Assembly: GCA_965221295.1 (NCBI GenBank)
Contig: OZ244879.1
Span: forward strand, 1,426,001-1,490,000
Reading direction: 5' to 3'
From: Bin87 sp965221295
GTDB taxonomy: Bacteria; Chloroflexota; Dehalococcoidia; Lucifugimonadales; UBA3495
Length of the DNA: 64,000 bases
The notes beneath the pieces were generated by a model that saw only the letters and a list, made by a program, of their open reading frames with translations, was not told the origin of the DNA and made no database searches. Position numbers and translations under genes: made by a program. Below are positions 17,924 through 26,771 of this stretch, piece after piece (the stretch's first letter is position 1; each line of letters starts with the position of its first letter).

Positions 17924-18595
17924 TTACACGCCGGACGCGGCTTCCTGCGCCACGTCGACGACCGGGGCCAAGTCAGCGACATCGCCTCCGGCGCTCTTGT
18001 GCCAGATTTCCAACAGGCCGCGCGCTATCATGCTCAACATCCACTGGAAGGACGTGAAGGCCAGCATGGTGAACCCGACGGCGACAATCATCTGGAACAT
18101 CCACAATTCCGGCAGGAAGTCGCCGATCAGATAGGTGTTGGCCAACGCCGGCTCGCACATGCCCGCTGAGTTGGTACGGATACACCGGGACTCCGCCACT
18201 TCTTCCCAGGTTTTGATGGCGGTGATCAAGCCAAAAAATCCCACCGAGGCGAGGGCCAACCAGTCGGCAGCGGATCGCATGTAGGGATGGATGCGAGAGA
18301 ACAGCGGCAACAAAACGTCAATTCGCACGTGGGAACCCGTTCGCAACGAGTAGGAAAACGCCCAAGTGCCAGCGAACGCCAGGATGTAACCGCCGACCAG
18401 CTCCTGATTGCCCAACACCGGGCCCCCGATCTTGCGCACAATCACCTGATACGTGATGTAGATTCCAAGCAGGAGCAAGAGCGAACCGCAGATGTACCCG
18501 AAGATGCGGTAAACAAAATCCAAACCGTTGTCAATCTTGTGGATGAATCGCGCAATGGGAACCGCGGGCGAGGTGTGCGTAGATTGAGTAGTCAA
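17924..18595 (-). CDS. dctQ: TRAP transporter small permease (DctQ)
   Basis: 223 residues with four membrane segments, including GYICGSLLLLLGIYITYQVIV and the family-typical NQELVGGYILAFAGTWAFSY followed by GSHVRIDVL. DctQ pairs with DctM and docks the binding protein. A 20-residue extracytoplasmic stretch between segments 3 and 4 has two Cys (ESRCIRT, AGMCEPA). The TTG at 18595 is chosen because CCGGAGG lies 8 bases upstream. An ATG 13 codons earlier would place that RBS inside the gene. Confidence 0.9.
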   Translation of the reverse strand: MTTQSTHTSPAVPIARFIHKIDNGLDFVYRIFGYICGSLLLLLGIYITYQVIVRKIGGPVLGNQELVGGYILAFAGTWAFSYSLRTGSHVRIDVLLPLFSRIHPYMRSAADWLALASVGFFGLITAIKTWEEVAESRCIRTNSAGMCEPALANTYLIGDFLPELWMFQMIVAVGFTMLAFTSFQWMLSMIARGLLEIWHKSAGGDVADLAPVVDVAQEAASGV

Positions 18596-18964
18596 CTGAC
18601 GCCTCCGGTGGGGTAATCGTTGTCCAGCGCTCATTGCGCCGGCGTTTCACCGAATGTCGGTTCGTACAAAAGACGAAAAACATTTAATCCCGGTTGGGCG
18701 GGCGAATGCGGACTATATGGGGCGGACGGGGAAATGTCAACCAATCGGCGACGCGCGGCGGCCACGCCATCAATCGACAAGTCGGCGCTGAACCAACCAG
18801 GAAGATCTCCGTCAAAGCCGTGGTCTGGCGGTTGATCAAACGCAAATATTCAAACCAGGACAGTCCTTGCTCAGTCAAGGAGTTGACTTGAGACATTGCC
18901 TGGCGGTTTGGGCTGGGACGGAGGAGAACCGCCCCAGCCTCGTTAGGATTCGTCGATTCTCCGG
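18596..18964. other. dctP-dctQ spacer
   Basis: No gene. A hairpin at 18911-18939 (GGCTGGG pairing with CCCAGCC) lies just past the dctP stop, without a T run. It could stabilise the dctP message or lower expression of dctQM relative to the binding protein, as is common in TRAP operons. The rest is featureless. Confidence 0.5.
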
Positions 18965-21409
18965 CTATTCGATGGCTGAGGCCGTGCCGTCCGGGTTGAT
19001 GCGAACCTTCACAATGGGAGCCACCACATCGTTGAAAATGATCGCCGCTTCGGATCCGGCGCCGCCTACGCGCTCAACCCAACCGGGCACAACGTTCTCG
19101 ATTGCTGACTGCTTCTGCGCGGCCTGCATCTCGGGCGTGAAGGGAACCAACGCCATGCCCTCTTCCACATTCTGGGCGATGGCAGTGGGCGCGAAGTGCT
19201 CGAAGAGCAACTGGCGGTTCAGGTAGGCGTGGCGACCGCCTTCCTCCAGCACGATGTTCTGCAAGTCTTTGGGCATTGCGTTCCATCGATCCGCATTGAC
19301 GGCGAACCAACTGTGGCCCACGGATACGATGGGTCCCACCAGATAGTTGGACACCTCATACCAGCGCAAGCCGTGGCCGCAGGATCCGCAGGAAATCGCG
19401 CCGTCGATGACCCCGCGCTCCAGCGCTGTGTACACGTCGGCGAAGGCGATGAATTGCGGGTCCGCGCCCATGCCGGCCAGCAGGTCGCTGAGCACCGTGC
19501 TGTGGCTGCGGACTTTGAGGCCCTCCAAGTCTGCCAGTCCCTCAACCTGCGGCTTGGCGAATATGTAATTGTGCGCTGTCATCATGTAGGCGATTTGAAC
19601 GCCGCCATTCTCCAGCGTAACCTCCGCCATCTTGGGTTGGATGGCGTCAATCACGTCAAGCTGATCTTGTTGGGTGGCGAATAGTCCCCACAGGTTGCTC
19701 ATGTCCATGATCGGGAAGTCGCCGCCAACGTAACCGGAGTAGATCTGCGCCGAGTCCAGCGTGCCGTCTTCGATTAGTCGTAGCGAGTCCGGGCCGCCGA
19801 TGCCCAGTTCGGGGAAGGATGAAATCTCGAACACCACCTGCCCGTTGGTCCGTCGCTTGACGCGTTCGACGAACCCGATGTCTTCGGTTTCCGCGTAGTT
19901 GCCGATGGCCAGACCGCAGTCAACCAGGGTACGGTTGATGCAGGCCATTTGGAACTCAAAGCTTTCGCCCGAAGATGTCAGGGGCGTCAGGTTGAAGTTG
20001 ATGTTTTCCTCCACGCCGCAGGACCATCCCGATGGGCTGCCGCCGCCGTGGGAGTCGGGAACCGAAGCCGCGGTTTCGCCGTCGCATTGCGTCGAGGCGA
20101 TGGCCTCCATTCCGCCGTTGGGGGATTCCTGGATGTCGATGCAGACTTCGCCGACGCTGCGCGCGTCGCCGCATTCCAATCCGCCCACTGACACGGCGGC
20201 GACCTCCGACGCGGTGCCGTCGGGATTGATGCGCACGCCCACGATGGGGCCGACCTTTTCGTTGAAGATGCTGACACCCTCAGAGTCTGGTCCGCCGGCT
20301 CGTCCAACCCAGTTGGGGATGATGGTGTTCAGGGCCGTGGCGCGCATCTGGGTCTTCACGTCGTCGGGGAAGTCGTGGTACTCCATGCCCTCGGCGACGT
20401 TCAAGTTGATGCCGTCTGGATCCCATTCTGCTGCCAAAAGGCGCAGGTTCTCCGCCTCAAATTCCTTGCCAATGTCTTTCAGAATCTGCTGGTTGGCCTC
20501 GGTGAGCTCCTGCCACTTTCCGCCGTTAACCGTCACGTAGGTAACGCCGATGGAGCCGACGATTGGCCCGTAAAGGTATTCGGTAACCTCATACCAGCGT
20601 TGTCCGTAGCCGGGTGTGCCGCCGGTGATGCCAGCGTCCAAGACGCCACGCTCGAGCGCGGTGTACACGTCGGCGAAGGCCACGAACTGACCTTCGGCGC
20701 CCAGGCCAGCCAAAAGGTCGCCCAAGATGGCGCTGTGCTGGCGGATGTTCTTGCCTTCGTATGAATCCAGGTCCGGCAACGGGTCCCGGCTGAAGACGTA
20801 CTGGTTGGGATAGTAGGCCCGAAAGACGGGCTCACCGCCGGTGGCGTCGCGGAGGATGCGGATCATGTCATCCTCAATCGCGTCGGTCAGGGCTAGGTGA
20901 GCTTCGTTGCTGGGCGACAGTCCCCAGAGGTTGCCCACATCGATGATGGGCAGGTCGCCTCCGACGTAACCCGAGTAGATTTCCGCGAATTCCAGGGTTT
21001 GGTCGTTGACCAGGCGGATGGTATCCGGGCCACCCAATCCCAGTTCGGGGTAGGACGAAATCTCAATCGTGACTGTGCCGCCCGTGCGTTCGGCTACGCG
21101 AGGGGCGTAGAAACTGTCGATCAGTTCGCAAGGCCGCAAGGTGCGGTTGATGCAAACCACCTGCAGTGTGATGGGTTCTTGCGTTTCTGAGCTGGTTCCA
21201 TCTCCTGTGGCGGAGGCCGTGGGTTCGGCGCCGCCGGACTGATCTTGGGTAACCGGGGCAGCTGTGGCGGCGCTCGGCGCTTCAGCAGCCGGTTCGCCGC
21301 CGCAAGCGGCCGCGCCCACCACCAGCAAGGCGATGGCGGCCACCGCCAAGACCATGCGCCAAGGCCGGGCGCTGAGTCCCGCGGAATGCAAAGTCTTCAC
21401 ATCAAACAT
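18965..21409 (-). CDS. dctP: Tandem double-domain TRAP solute-binding lipoprotein (DctP-DctP)
   Basis: 814 residues, twice the family length. The N-terminus has a signal segment (MVLAVAAIALLVVGAAACGG) with a probable lipidated Cys at 36 and an Ala/Thr-rich linker. Two DctP domains follow, at ~80-405 and ~485-812. Paired motifs are CINRTL (86-91, 490-495), IYSGYVGGD, LWGL, FADVYTALERGV (245-256, 656-667) and VRINPDGTAS (392-401, 802-811). The substrate-carboxylate Arg position is kept in both (NIRQHS R223, KVRSHS R634). The linker 406-484 has four Cys. Domain 2 has CGSCG where domain 1 has TGGTPG. ATG 21409 has GGAGGGT upstream. One dctQ and one dctM follow. Confidence 0.93.
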   Translation of the reverse strand: MFDVKTLHSAGLSARPWRMVLAVAAIALLVVGAAACGGEPAAEAPSAATAAPVTQDQSGGAEPTASATGDGTSSETQEPITLQVVCINRTLRPCELIDSFYAPRVAERTGGTVTIEISSYPELGLGGPDTIRLVNDQTLEFAEIYSGYVGGDLPIIDVGNLWGLSPSNEAHLALTDAIEDDMIRILRDATGGEPVFRAYYPNQYVFSRDPLPDLDSYEGKNIRQHSAILGDLLAGLGAEGQFVAFADVYTALERGVLDAGITGGTPGYGQRWYEVTEYLYGPIVGSIGVTYVTVNGGKWQELTEANQQILKDIGKEFEAENLRLLAAEWDPDGINLNVAEGMEYHDFPDDVKTQMRATALNTIIPNWVGRAGGPDSEGVSIFNEKVGPIVGVRINPDGTASEVAAVSVGGLECGDARSVGEVCIDIQESPNGGMEAIASTQCDGETAASVPDSHGGGSPSGWSCGVEENINFNLTPLTSSGESFEFQMACINRTLVDCGLAIGNYAETEDIGFVERVKRRTNGQVVFEISSFPELGIGGPDSLRLIEDGTLDSAQIYSGYVGGDFPIMDMSNLWGLFATQQDQLDVIDAIQPKMAEVTLENGGVQIAYMMTAHNYIFAKPQVEGLADLEGLKVRSHSTVLSDLLAGMGADPQFIAFADVYTALERGVIDGAISCGSCGHGLRWYEVSNYLVGPIVSVGHSWFAVNADRWNAMPKDLQNIVLEEGGRHAYLNRQLLFEHFAPTAIAQNVEEGMALVPFTPEMQAAQKQSAIENVVPGWVERVGGAGSEAAIIFNDVVAPIVKVRINPDGTASAIE

Positions 21410-21515
21410 GGACCCTCCTACTGAGATGAATGTCTTTCCGGATGAATGTTTTTCCCACGGGTCGGCGCTGGGGTTCTCCAAGCCTTCCGCAGCGGGGCAA
21501 TTTGACTGGCGCCAT

Positions 21516-21544
21516 ACGCTATCAGCCGCCCCGCGCAGTGTCAA
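21516..21544 (-). promoter_or_regulatory. Candidate promoter for the TRAP operon
   Basis: On the minus strand, a consensus TTGACA (21539-21544) is followed after 17 bases by TAGCGT (21516-21521), a weak -10. The leader to dctP would be about 100 bases. Confidence 0.45.
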
Positions 21545-21927
21545 CGATTTCCAGTCACCGAATGGTGATACAGGCGCCGCAATATGCCTGGGATCGCTGG
21601 CGTTGCCGTATGATTTCGTTGACGGGGCTTTGGTCTCCGAAATCTGTCAGCACGCGGCGCATTTCCTTGATGTGTGTGCCAGGATATCTATTGTTTCCGT
21701 TATTGACAGAGGCGCCAGAGACACCGCGATTTCCTTCCGCTGAGAATTGGCGCTGGCGCAGAATCAAACGGTGGCTAGTTGTGCGCGCCGAGATTGCGCC
21801 GATTATTTTCGCGACGGTGGCGTGGGTCTGTCGCGGCGCCGGAGCCCATTGCCGCGGAGGGGCAAGCTAACGCGGTTGCGCCAAGCCCACGAGAACGCGT
21901 TTTCCTTCAATACTGCGCGCCCTATGT

Positions 21928-21933
21928 TATAAT
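21928..21933 (+). promoter_or_regulatory. Consensus -10 box upstream of the CMD operon
   Basis: TATAAT lies about 90 bp before the CMD start. No good -35 is present at 16-18 bases (TTCAAT is the nearest), so activation by a regulator is possible. Confidence 0.4.
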
Positions 21934-22023
21934 TCGAAATCGTTGGTCGGTAGTTGGCGCGCCCGGCTGCCCCCGGATCGCTGAAATGCTGGCCGTTTTC
22001 ATTACCGTAGGAGGATTACCGCG

Positions 22024-22818
22024 TTGACTAGTCTCAATGATCGTATGGCAGCTGGCCGAGAGATGCGGAGCGCGATGTCCGGAGGGGACACGTCCCACTT
22101 CGCGCTTCCCGGCGTTGACCAGTTGGCCCCCGACCTCAAGCGCATCATCGACGAAGCTCTCTTCGGAACCATATGGACGCGGCCGGGATTGGACCTGAAG
22201 CACCGCTGTATCGCGACCATCTCCGCATTGATGACCCAAGGGGAGCTCAACCTCCTGCGCCGGCATATAGTGCGGGCGCTCAACGTCGGTTTGACCCCCA
22301 ACCAGGTCGTGGAGATCTTTTTGCAGTCCACGTTCTATATCGGTGTTCCCGCCGTCGAGTCTGGCCTGCGTCTGACCAAGGACATCTTTGAAGAACTCGG
22401 TATCGAATACCAGCCGGCCCTGGAGTACGATCCGAACCTGCACGCAGATGAACTGCTCGCCCTGGGCCAGGAAATGCACCGACGACACATGGGCTCCATC
22501 ACCGAAACCGGCATGGACTCCGATAGTCCAGAAGCCCAGCTCGAACGCATCATCGACGAGTACAACTGGGGCGCCATCTACAGCCGTTCTCTACTGAACG
22601 ACAAGGAAAGAGCCATCGTCTCGCTGGCGGCCCTAACCACCATGGGCGTCTATGACGCCCAGATGCGGCGGCGAATCCGCGGCGCGGTGGGGGTTGGCAT
22701 GACGCCGGATGAGATCATGGAAATCTTCATACACCTGTCCATGTACGGGGGCTACATGAACGCCCGAACCGCCATGCGAATCGCCCGGTCCGTTTTCAAT
22801 GAGCTGGGAATCGGTTGA
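22024..22818 (+). CDS. Double carboxymuconolactone decarboxylase-domain protein
   Basis: 264 residues containing two CMD/AhpD-like domains, about residues 30-130 and 160-262. They share the patterns RCIATISALMTQG / RAIVSLAALTTMG, NVGLTPNQVVEIFLQ / GVGMTPDEIMEIFIH and a closing FEELGI / FNELGI. The CxxC pair of AhpD peroxidases is absent in both, so decarboxylase or lactone chemistry is more likely than peroxide reduction. The start is TTG 22024, supported by GGAGG. It is the first gene of a five-gene co-directional run. The alpha/beta hydrolase next to it recalls pcaC-pcaD pairs. Confidence 0.88.
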   Translation: MTSLNDRMAAGREMRSAMSGGDTSHFALPGVDQLAPDLKRIIDEALFGTIWTRPGLDLKHRCIATISALMTQGELNLLRRHIVRALNVGLTPNQVVEIFLQSTFYIGVPAVESGLRLTKDIFEELGIEYQPALEYDPNLHADELLALGQEMHRRHMGSITETGMDSDSPEAQLERIIDEYNWGAIYSRSLLNDKERAIVSLAALTTMGVYDAQMRRRIRGAVGVGMTPDEIMEIFIHLSMYGGYMNARTAMRIARSVFNELGIG

Positions 22819-22924
22819 GCGCGGTGAATTGAGCGACCCCGGCAATTCGAGCTACGCCGTAAGCCCGCTCCCATGACTTAGGCGGCGGCAGGCTCGGTGG
22901 GCAAAAGCAAGGCTGGCGCACCCC

Positions 22925-23719
22925 ATGAAACTGCGACTCGACGACGGCTGCGAGCTGTTCTACACCATCGACGACTTCACGGATCCGTGGACTCAGCCGG
23001 AAACGGTCGTCATGCAACACGGCATGGCGAAGAACCACAAGATGTGGTTCGGTTGGGTTCCCATCATTGCCCGCCATTACCGAGTGATTCGACTGGACAT
23101 GCGGGGCATGGGCCAATCATCCGTGCCGGAACCCGGTTATCCCTGGTCAGTGGACAACTTCGCCTTGGACCTGGCCCAGTTCGTGGACAAGCTGGCGTTA
23201 GACCGGTTCCATCTGATCGGCGAAACGGTTGGCGGCAGCATTGCCATGCGCTACGCCACCATGCGGCAAGAACGACTCTTGTCCCTCACTGCGTGCACCT
23301 CCCCAACCTCCTTCAACGACGCTCACCACGCTCAATCCGCCGTCCAGATTGAGGAAGATGGAATCGGCGCTTGGGTGGAGAGCAGTATAGGTCGCCGGTT
23401 GGACCCACAGATAGTCGATCCGGCCTACACCCGCTGGTATGCCGAGCAGATGAAAGCTACGGCGCCCCACGTGGTCGCCGGGTTCCAGGCCCAGGCATCG
23501 GGCGACCTGCGACCGCTGCTTCGGGACGTGCAAACGCCGACGCTGATCATAGCGGCAGCCGCGCTGAGGGAGGAAGTGCTGGGGGATTTCCGCGCCGCCG
23601 CCGACGTGTTTCCCAACGGGCGCGCCGTGGTGTTTCCCGGCGTATCCGGGTTCGTCCAACACATCCTGCCGGTTCCATGCGCGCGGGTATGGCTGGACTT
23701 TGTCCGCAGCCTTGGCTAG
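22925..23719 (+). CDS. Alpha/beta hydrolase fold protein, atypical nucleophile
   Basis: 264 residues. VVMQHGMAKN (oxyanion loop), RLDMRGMGQSS and HLIGETVGGSIAMRYA mark the fold. The nucleophile elbow reads G-E-T-V-G, so Thr101 stands where Ser normally sits. The catalytic His may be H246 in GFVQHIL. The usual acid in a LIIAGxxD-type segment is not evident (LIIAAAALREE). It resembles 3-oxoadipate enol-lactonase-like proteins in length and layout but may be catalytically altered. The gap to the next gene is 14 bp. Confidence 0.85.
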   Translation: MKLRLDDGCELFYTIDDFTDPWTQPETVVMQHGMAKNHKMWFGWVPIIARHYRVIRLDMRGMGQSSVPEPGYPWSVDNFALDLAQFVDKLALDRFHLIGETVGGSIAMRYATMRQERLLSLTACTSPTSFNDAHHAQSAVQIEEDGIGAWVESSIGRRLDPQIVDPAYTRWYAEQMKATAPHVVAGFQAQASGDLRPLLRDVQTPTLIIAAAALREEVLGDFRAAADVFPNGRAVVFPGVSGFVQHILPVPCARVWLDFVRSLG

Positions 23720-23733
23720 GCGCCTTTTGATCT

Positions 23734-24444
23734 ATGGCGGACCGCGCCAGAACCGGATCCGAGCAGGCTGGCGGTGAGGAACCGTCAAGTCGGCAGGGGA
23801 GCTTCAGGGGACTGCTTGGCGCCGCCCTGCGCCGTCTGGCCCCTGACCACCGGGGCGTCCTGCATCGGCTGGCATACCGGGGCGAGGTTCAATTGGTGCC
23901 CCGCTGGATCAGCCGCAAGTACCATTTGCCGCTCTTTGTGGCCGTTTACAACGTCCGGTTCTTCCGCCTAAAGGGCAGGTTCTTGTGGCAGGCCATGTTG
24001 GCCGCCCTGGTGATGCTCGGCGTACTCCTCTTGGTGGACTCGATCGCGGACGCCATATTGGCGGCAGGACTGGGGTCCAGCGCCGTTATCGTCTTCGTGC
24101 ACCCAAATTCCAGCAACGCAGCCCTGCGCCACGTGATTGGTGGCCATCTGTTGGGTTTGGCCGCTGGCGCGTTGACGTCGTTCGTAATGTTCCACACGGG
24201 ATGGTTTCAGGTAGCTGATGGAAGCCACCACTGGTTTGTCGACGTCGCCGCCGCGCTGACTCTCGGAGTGGTGATTCTGCTGATGTCAGCCACCGATACT
24301 GAGCACCCGCCGGCCGCGGCCACCGGGCTCGGTTTCGCCCTCCAGAGCCTGGAATACTCGGTGGTGTTGCTTTTCTTTGTCGCCGTGCTGCTGCTCGCCG
24401 CCGGCAAAGTGATCTTCCGTCGCGCCCTGCGCGATCTTGAATGA
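23734..24444 (+). CDS. HPP family membrane protein
   Basis: 236 residues. A polar N-terminal ~75 residues is followed by four membrane helices. Signatures are GSSAVIVFVHPNSSNA, VIGGHLLGL and the name-giving HPP motif in DTEHPPAAATGLG. Some HPP proteins transport nitrite into chloroplasts; others have unknown substrates. In this operon a transport or membrane-anchoring role for the same pathway is plausible. It starts 14 bp after the hydrolase, and its stop overlaps a possible upstream ATG of the next gene. Confidence 0.87.
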   Translation: MADRARTGSEQAGGEEPSSRQGSFRGLLGAALRRLAPDHRGVLHRLAYRGEVQLVPRWISRKYHLPLFVAVYNVRFFRLKGRFLWQAMLAALVMLGVLLLVDSIADAILAAGLGSSAVIVFVHPNSSNAALRHVIGGHLLGLAAGALTSFVMFHTGWFQVADGSHHWFVDVAAALTLGVVILLMSATDTEHPPAAATGLGFALQSLEYSVVLLFFVAVLLLAAGKVIFRRALRDLE

Positions 24445-24461
24445 CCCAGAGGAGTCGCGTA

Positions 24462-25874
24462 ATGCCTGATTCACTGTCGCGCCAACTGGCCCGATGGATC
24501 GTAAATCTGAACCCTGATGACCTGCCGCCGACCGTCATCGACAAGATGCAGACCTCGCTGCTTCATGCCACCGTGGTGGCGATCATCGGCGCCGCCACCC
24601 ACCATGGCCAAGCGGCTGTGGACCTGGCCCTCAGCGAAGAGTCCTCCGATGGCGGCGCGACGATATTGGTCAACGGCGGCCGAGCCACACGATGTGGAGC
24701 CGCGTTCGCCAACAGCAAGTTGATGCATGCCACCAACCAGGCCGATTCCTATCGAATGCTCACTCACCCGGGGCCGTGCGTGATCCCGGCGGCGTTGGCA
24801 TCCGCTCAGCTGGGTGGATCCAACGGCCGGGAACTGATCACGGCCATGGCGGCCGGCTACGAGGCGGAGGCGCGCATCGCCGGAGATTTCATCGCGTCCA
24901 TTCAAGCCAGAGGATTCCGCTCCAGCCCGATCTTCGGAACCCTCGGGGCAGCGGTCGCCACCGGCAAATTGCTGGGCCTGACCGAAGATCAGATGGTCAA
25001 CGCCATCGCCCTGGCGTCCACGTTCACCGCCGGAACCAACGAAGGACCCCGGTCGGGCGGTCGTGAGATGATGTTCCACGAACCGCAATCCACGCGCAGT
25101 GGGATCATGGCGGCCCTCTTGGCTCGTGAAGATTTCCGCGGCTCCGAGGAAGCGCTGGAAGGCCCGGCCGGCTTCTACAACGCCTTCGCGGGCAACAATC
25201 GCGGGGAACTGTCCTACGTCTTCATGGGGCCCCACCAGGTGTCCTTTGATCCTGTAACCGAAGGGTTGGGCGGCCGTTGGGAGCTGCTGCACACCGTCAT
25301 CAAGATGTACCCGACCGCCGGCTACAACTGCCCGGTCATAGACCTCATGTCCGACATGCGCGCCGCCCATGATTTCAATCTCGATGACATCGAGAAAATC
25401 AGGGTGGACATGAACTGGTTGGAAACTCTGTATCCCTCGCCAGCGTTTCCCAATCCGTCCCGCGGGCAGGCTCTGGTGGGCAGCACGCATTATTTTGTGG
25501 CTTACGTGACCGTCAACGGATCGTACCCTCCCCTCCGGACTCGCATCGACCCGGGCGATGACGACCAGGCCGCCACCGCCGAGAACCACGACGCGGTGTT
25601 GCGCTTGATGCGAAAGGTAGAGACGGTGGGTCACCAGGACCGGCGGGCTTTTGCCCCGCGCATAACCGTCGACATGGTGGGTGGCACGACCTACCAGGGC
25701 GAGTACCAGGGCGAAGAGCTGGAATGGGGGTTTTACGAAGAAGTCAGGCGGCTGCTACCGTTGTTCCCGGAGATCCAGTGGCCGCTGGCCAAGCTGGAAG
25801 GCGTTGTGGACGCCGTCAGGCGCGTTTGGGATGCCCCGGACGTGGGCGACCTGGTTGCGGCGGCGACCCCATAG
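24462..25874 (+). CDS. MmgE/PrpD family protein
   Basis: 470 residues, normal length. MmgE/PrpD features include the N-terminal helical domain (LARWIVNL...DLPPTVIDK), THHGQAA, AAFANSKLMHATNQADSY, HPGPCVIPAALA, GYEAEARIAG, FGTLGAAVATGKLLGLT and KMYPTAGYNCPVIDL. Characterised members are 2-methylcitrate dehydratase (PrpD) and related dehydratases of short organic acids. The exact substrate is not deducible. ATG 24462 is preferred for its AGAGGAG RBS; ATG 24441 overlaps the HPP stop and is the alternative. It supports an organic acid catabolic role for the cluster. Confidence 0.9.
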   Translation: MPDSLSRQLARWIVNLNPDDLPPTVIDKMQTSLLHATVVAIIGAATHHGQAAVDLALSEESSDGGATILVNGGRATRCGAAFANSKLMHATNQADSYRMLTHPGPCVIPAALASAQLGGSNGRELITAMAAGYEAEARIAGDFIASIQARGFRSSPIFGTLGAAVATGKLLGLTEDQMVNAIALASTFTAGTNEGPRSGGREMMFHEPQSTRSGIMAALLAREDFRGSEEALEGPAGFYNAFAGNNRGELSYVFMGPHQVSFDPVTEGLGGRWELLHTVIKMYPTAGYNCPVIDLMSDMRAAHDFNLDDIEKIRVDMNWLETLYPSPAFPNPSRGQALVGSTHYFVAYVTVNGSYPPLRTRIDPGDDDQAATAENHDAVLRLMRKVETVGHQDRRAFAPRITVDMVGGTTYQGEYQGEELEWGFYEEVRRLLPLFPEIQWPLAKLEGVVDAVRRVWDAPDVGDLVAAATP

Positions 25875-25936
25875 CCAGACCCGGCGCCGAATTTTGGCCA
25901 CCAAGGACCACGACCACTAGTCTAAGAGGTGAAAAC

Positions 25937-26731
25937 ATGCTGCCAGGATTGGAGGGCAAAGCCGCATTGGTAACCGGTGGGAGCAAGGGCATCGGCAAAG
26001 CGATCGCTTACGCCCTGGCCAGGGAGGGTTGCGCCGTCGCCATTTGCGCGCGCGGCGAAGCAGACCTGCGCGCCGCGGCAGCGGAGATCGCCGATGCCAC
26101 CGGCGCCAACGTCGTACCGATACGGGCCGACATGACGGTTCCCGAGGACATAATCAACTTGGTCAGAGAGACCGTGAGCGGCTTGGGAAAACTGGACATC
26201 CTGATCAATAACGCGGTGAACAGTACCAGCGACCGCGCCAGCACGATCCCCGATGACGTGATTCTGAACCACATCACGACAAAAGTGATGGGTTACATCC
26301 GCTGCGCCAGAGAATCCGTTCCGCACATGGTAGCGGCCGGCGGTGGGCGCATCATCAACATAGGCGGAATGGCAGCCCGGAACTCCAGTCCGACCAACCC
26401 GGGTTCTGGAGTCACCAATTCCGCCATGTCCAACTACTCCAAGGCGTTGTCCGACGATGTGGCCTCCGACGGGATCTTGGTCAATTGCATCCATCCCGGG
26501 AGCACCCGTACCGAGCGCTACATGGGTTTGGTCGAAGAGCGCGCCGAACGCAACAATATGACGCCCGCAGACGAATTGGCCCACTCCGTGGCGGCAATTC
26601 CCATCGGCAGGATGATCGAACCTGAAGACATCGCCAACTTGGCCGCGTTCCTTTGTTCTGACCTGGCCTCGGCCATCACCGGTCAGACCATCGCAGTGGA
26701 TGGCGGCGGAAGCCGGGGAGTCCATTTCTGA
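25937..26731 (+). CDS. SDR family oxidoreductase, lacks canonical active Tyr
   Basis: 264 residues. NAD(P)-binding TGGSKGIG (residues 13-20) and ILINNAVN are normal. The active-site segment reads SNYSKALSDD with Lys169, but the position four residues before it is Ser165, not Tyr; a Tyr lies at 167. Some SDR subfamilies share this altered motif, so a shifted or non-oxidoreductase function is possible. GAGGTG precedes ATG 25937. The much longer upstream frame overlaps prpD and is spurious. It is last in the operon. Confidence 0.87.
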   Translation: MLPGLEGKAALVTGGSKGIGKAIAYALAREGCAVAICARGEADLRAAAAEIADATGANVVPIRADMTVPEDIINLVRETVSGLGKLDILINNAVNSTSDRASTIPDDVILNHITTKVMGYIRCARESVPHMVAAGGGRIINIGGMAARNSSPTNPGSGVTNSAMSNYSKALSDDVASDGILVNCIHPGSTRTERYMGLVEERAERNNMTPADELAHSVAAIPIGRMIEPEDIANLAAFLCSDLASAITGQTIAVDGGGSRGVHF

Positions 26732-26771
26732 GGCTTGGGCCGATGGCTTCCAACCGCCCACTGCGACCAGT

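Larger units (their letters stand above)
21410..22023. other. Divergent regulatory region, TRAP operon / CMD operon
   Basis: 614 bp with no supported gene. It contains a candidate dctP promoter on the minus strand, and near the right end a TATAAT box followed by the GGAGG of the CMD gene. Sharing one control region fits co-regulation of uptake and breakdown, but no regulator gene is nearby. Confidence 0.55.

Noticed and set aside
22024..22818. AhpD peroxidase
   Set aside because: Neither CMD domain has the CxxC pair required for that activity.
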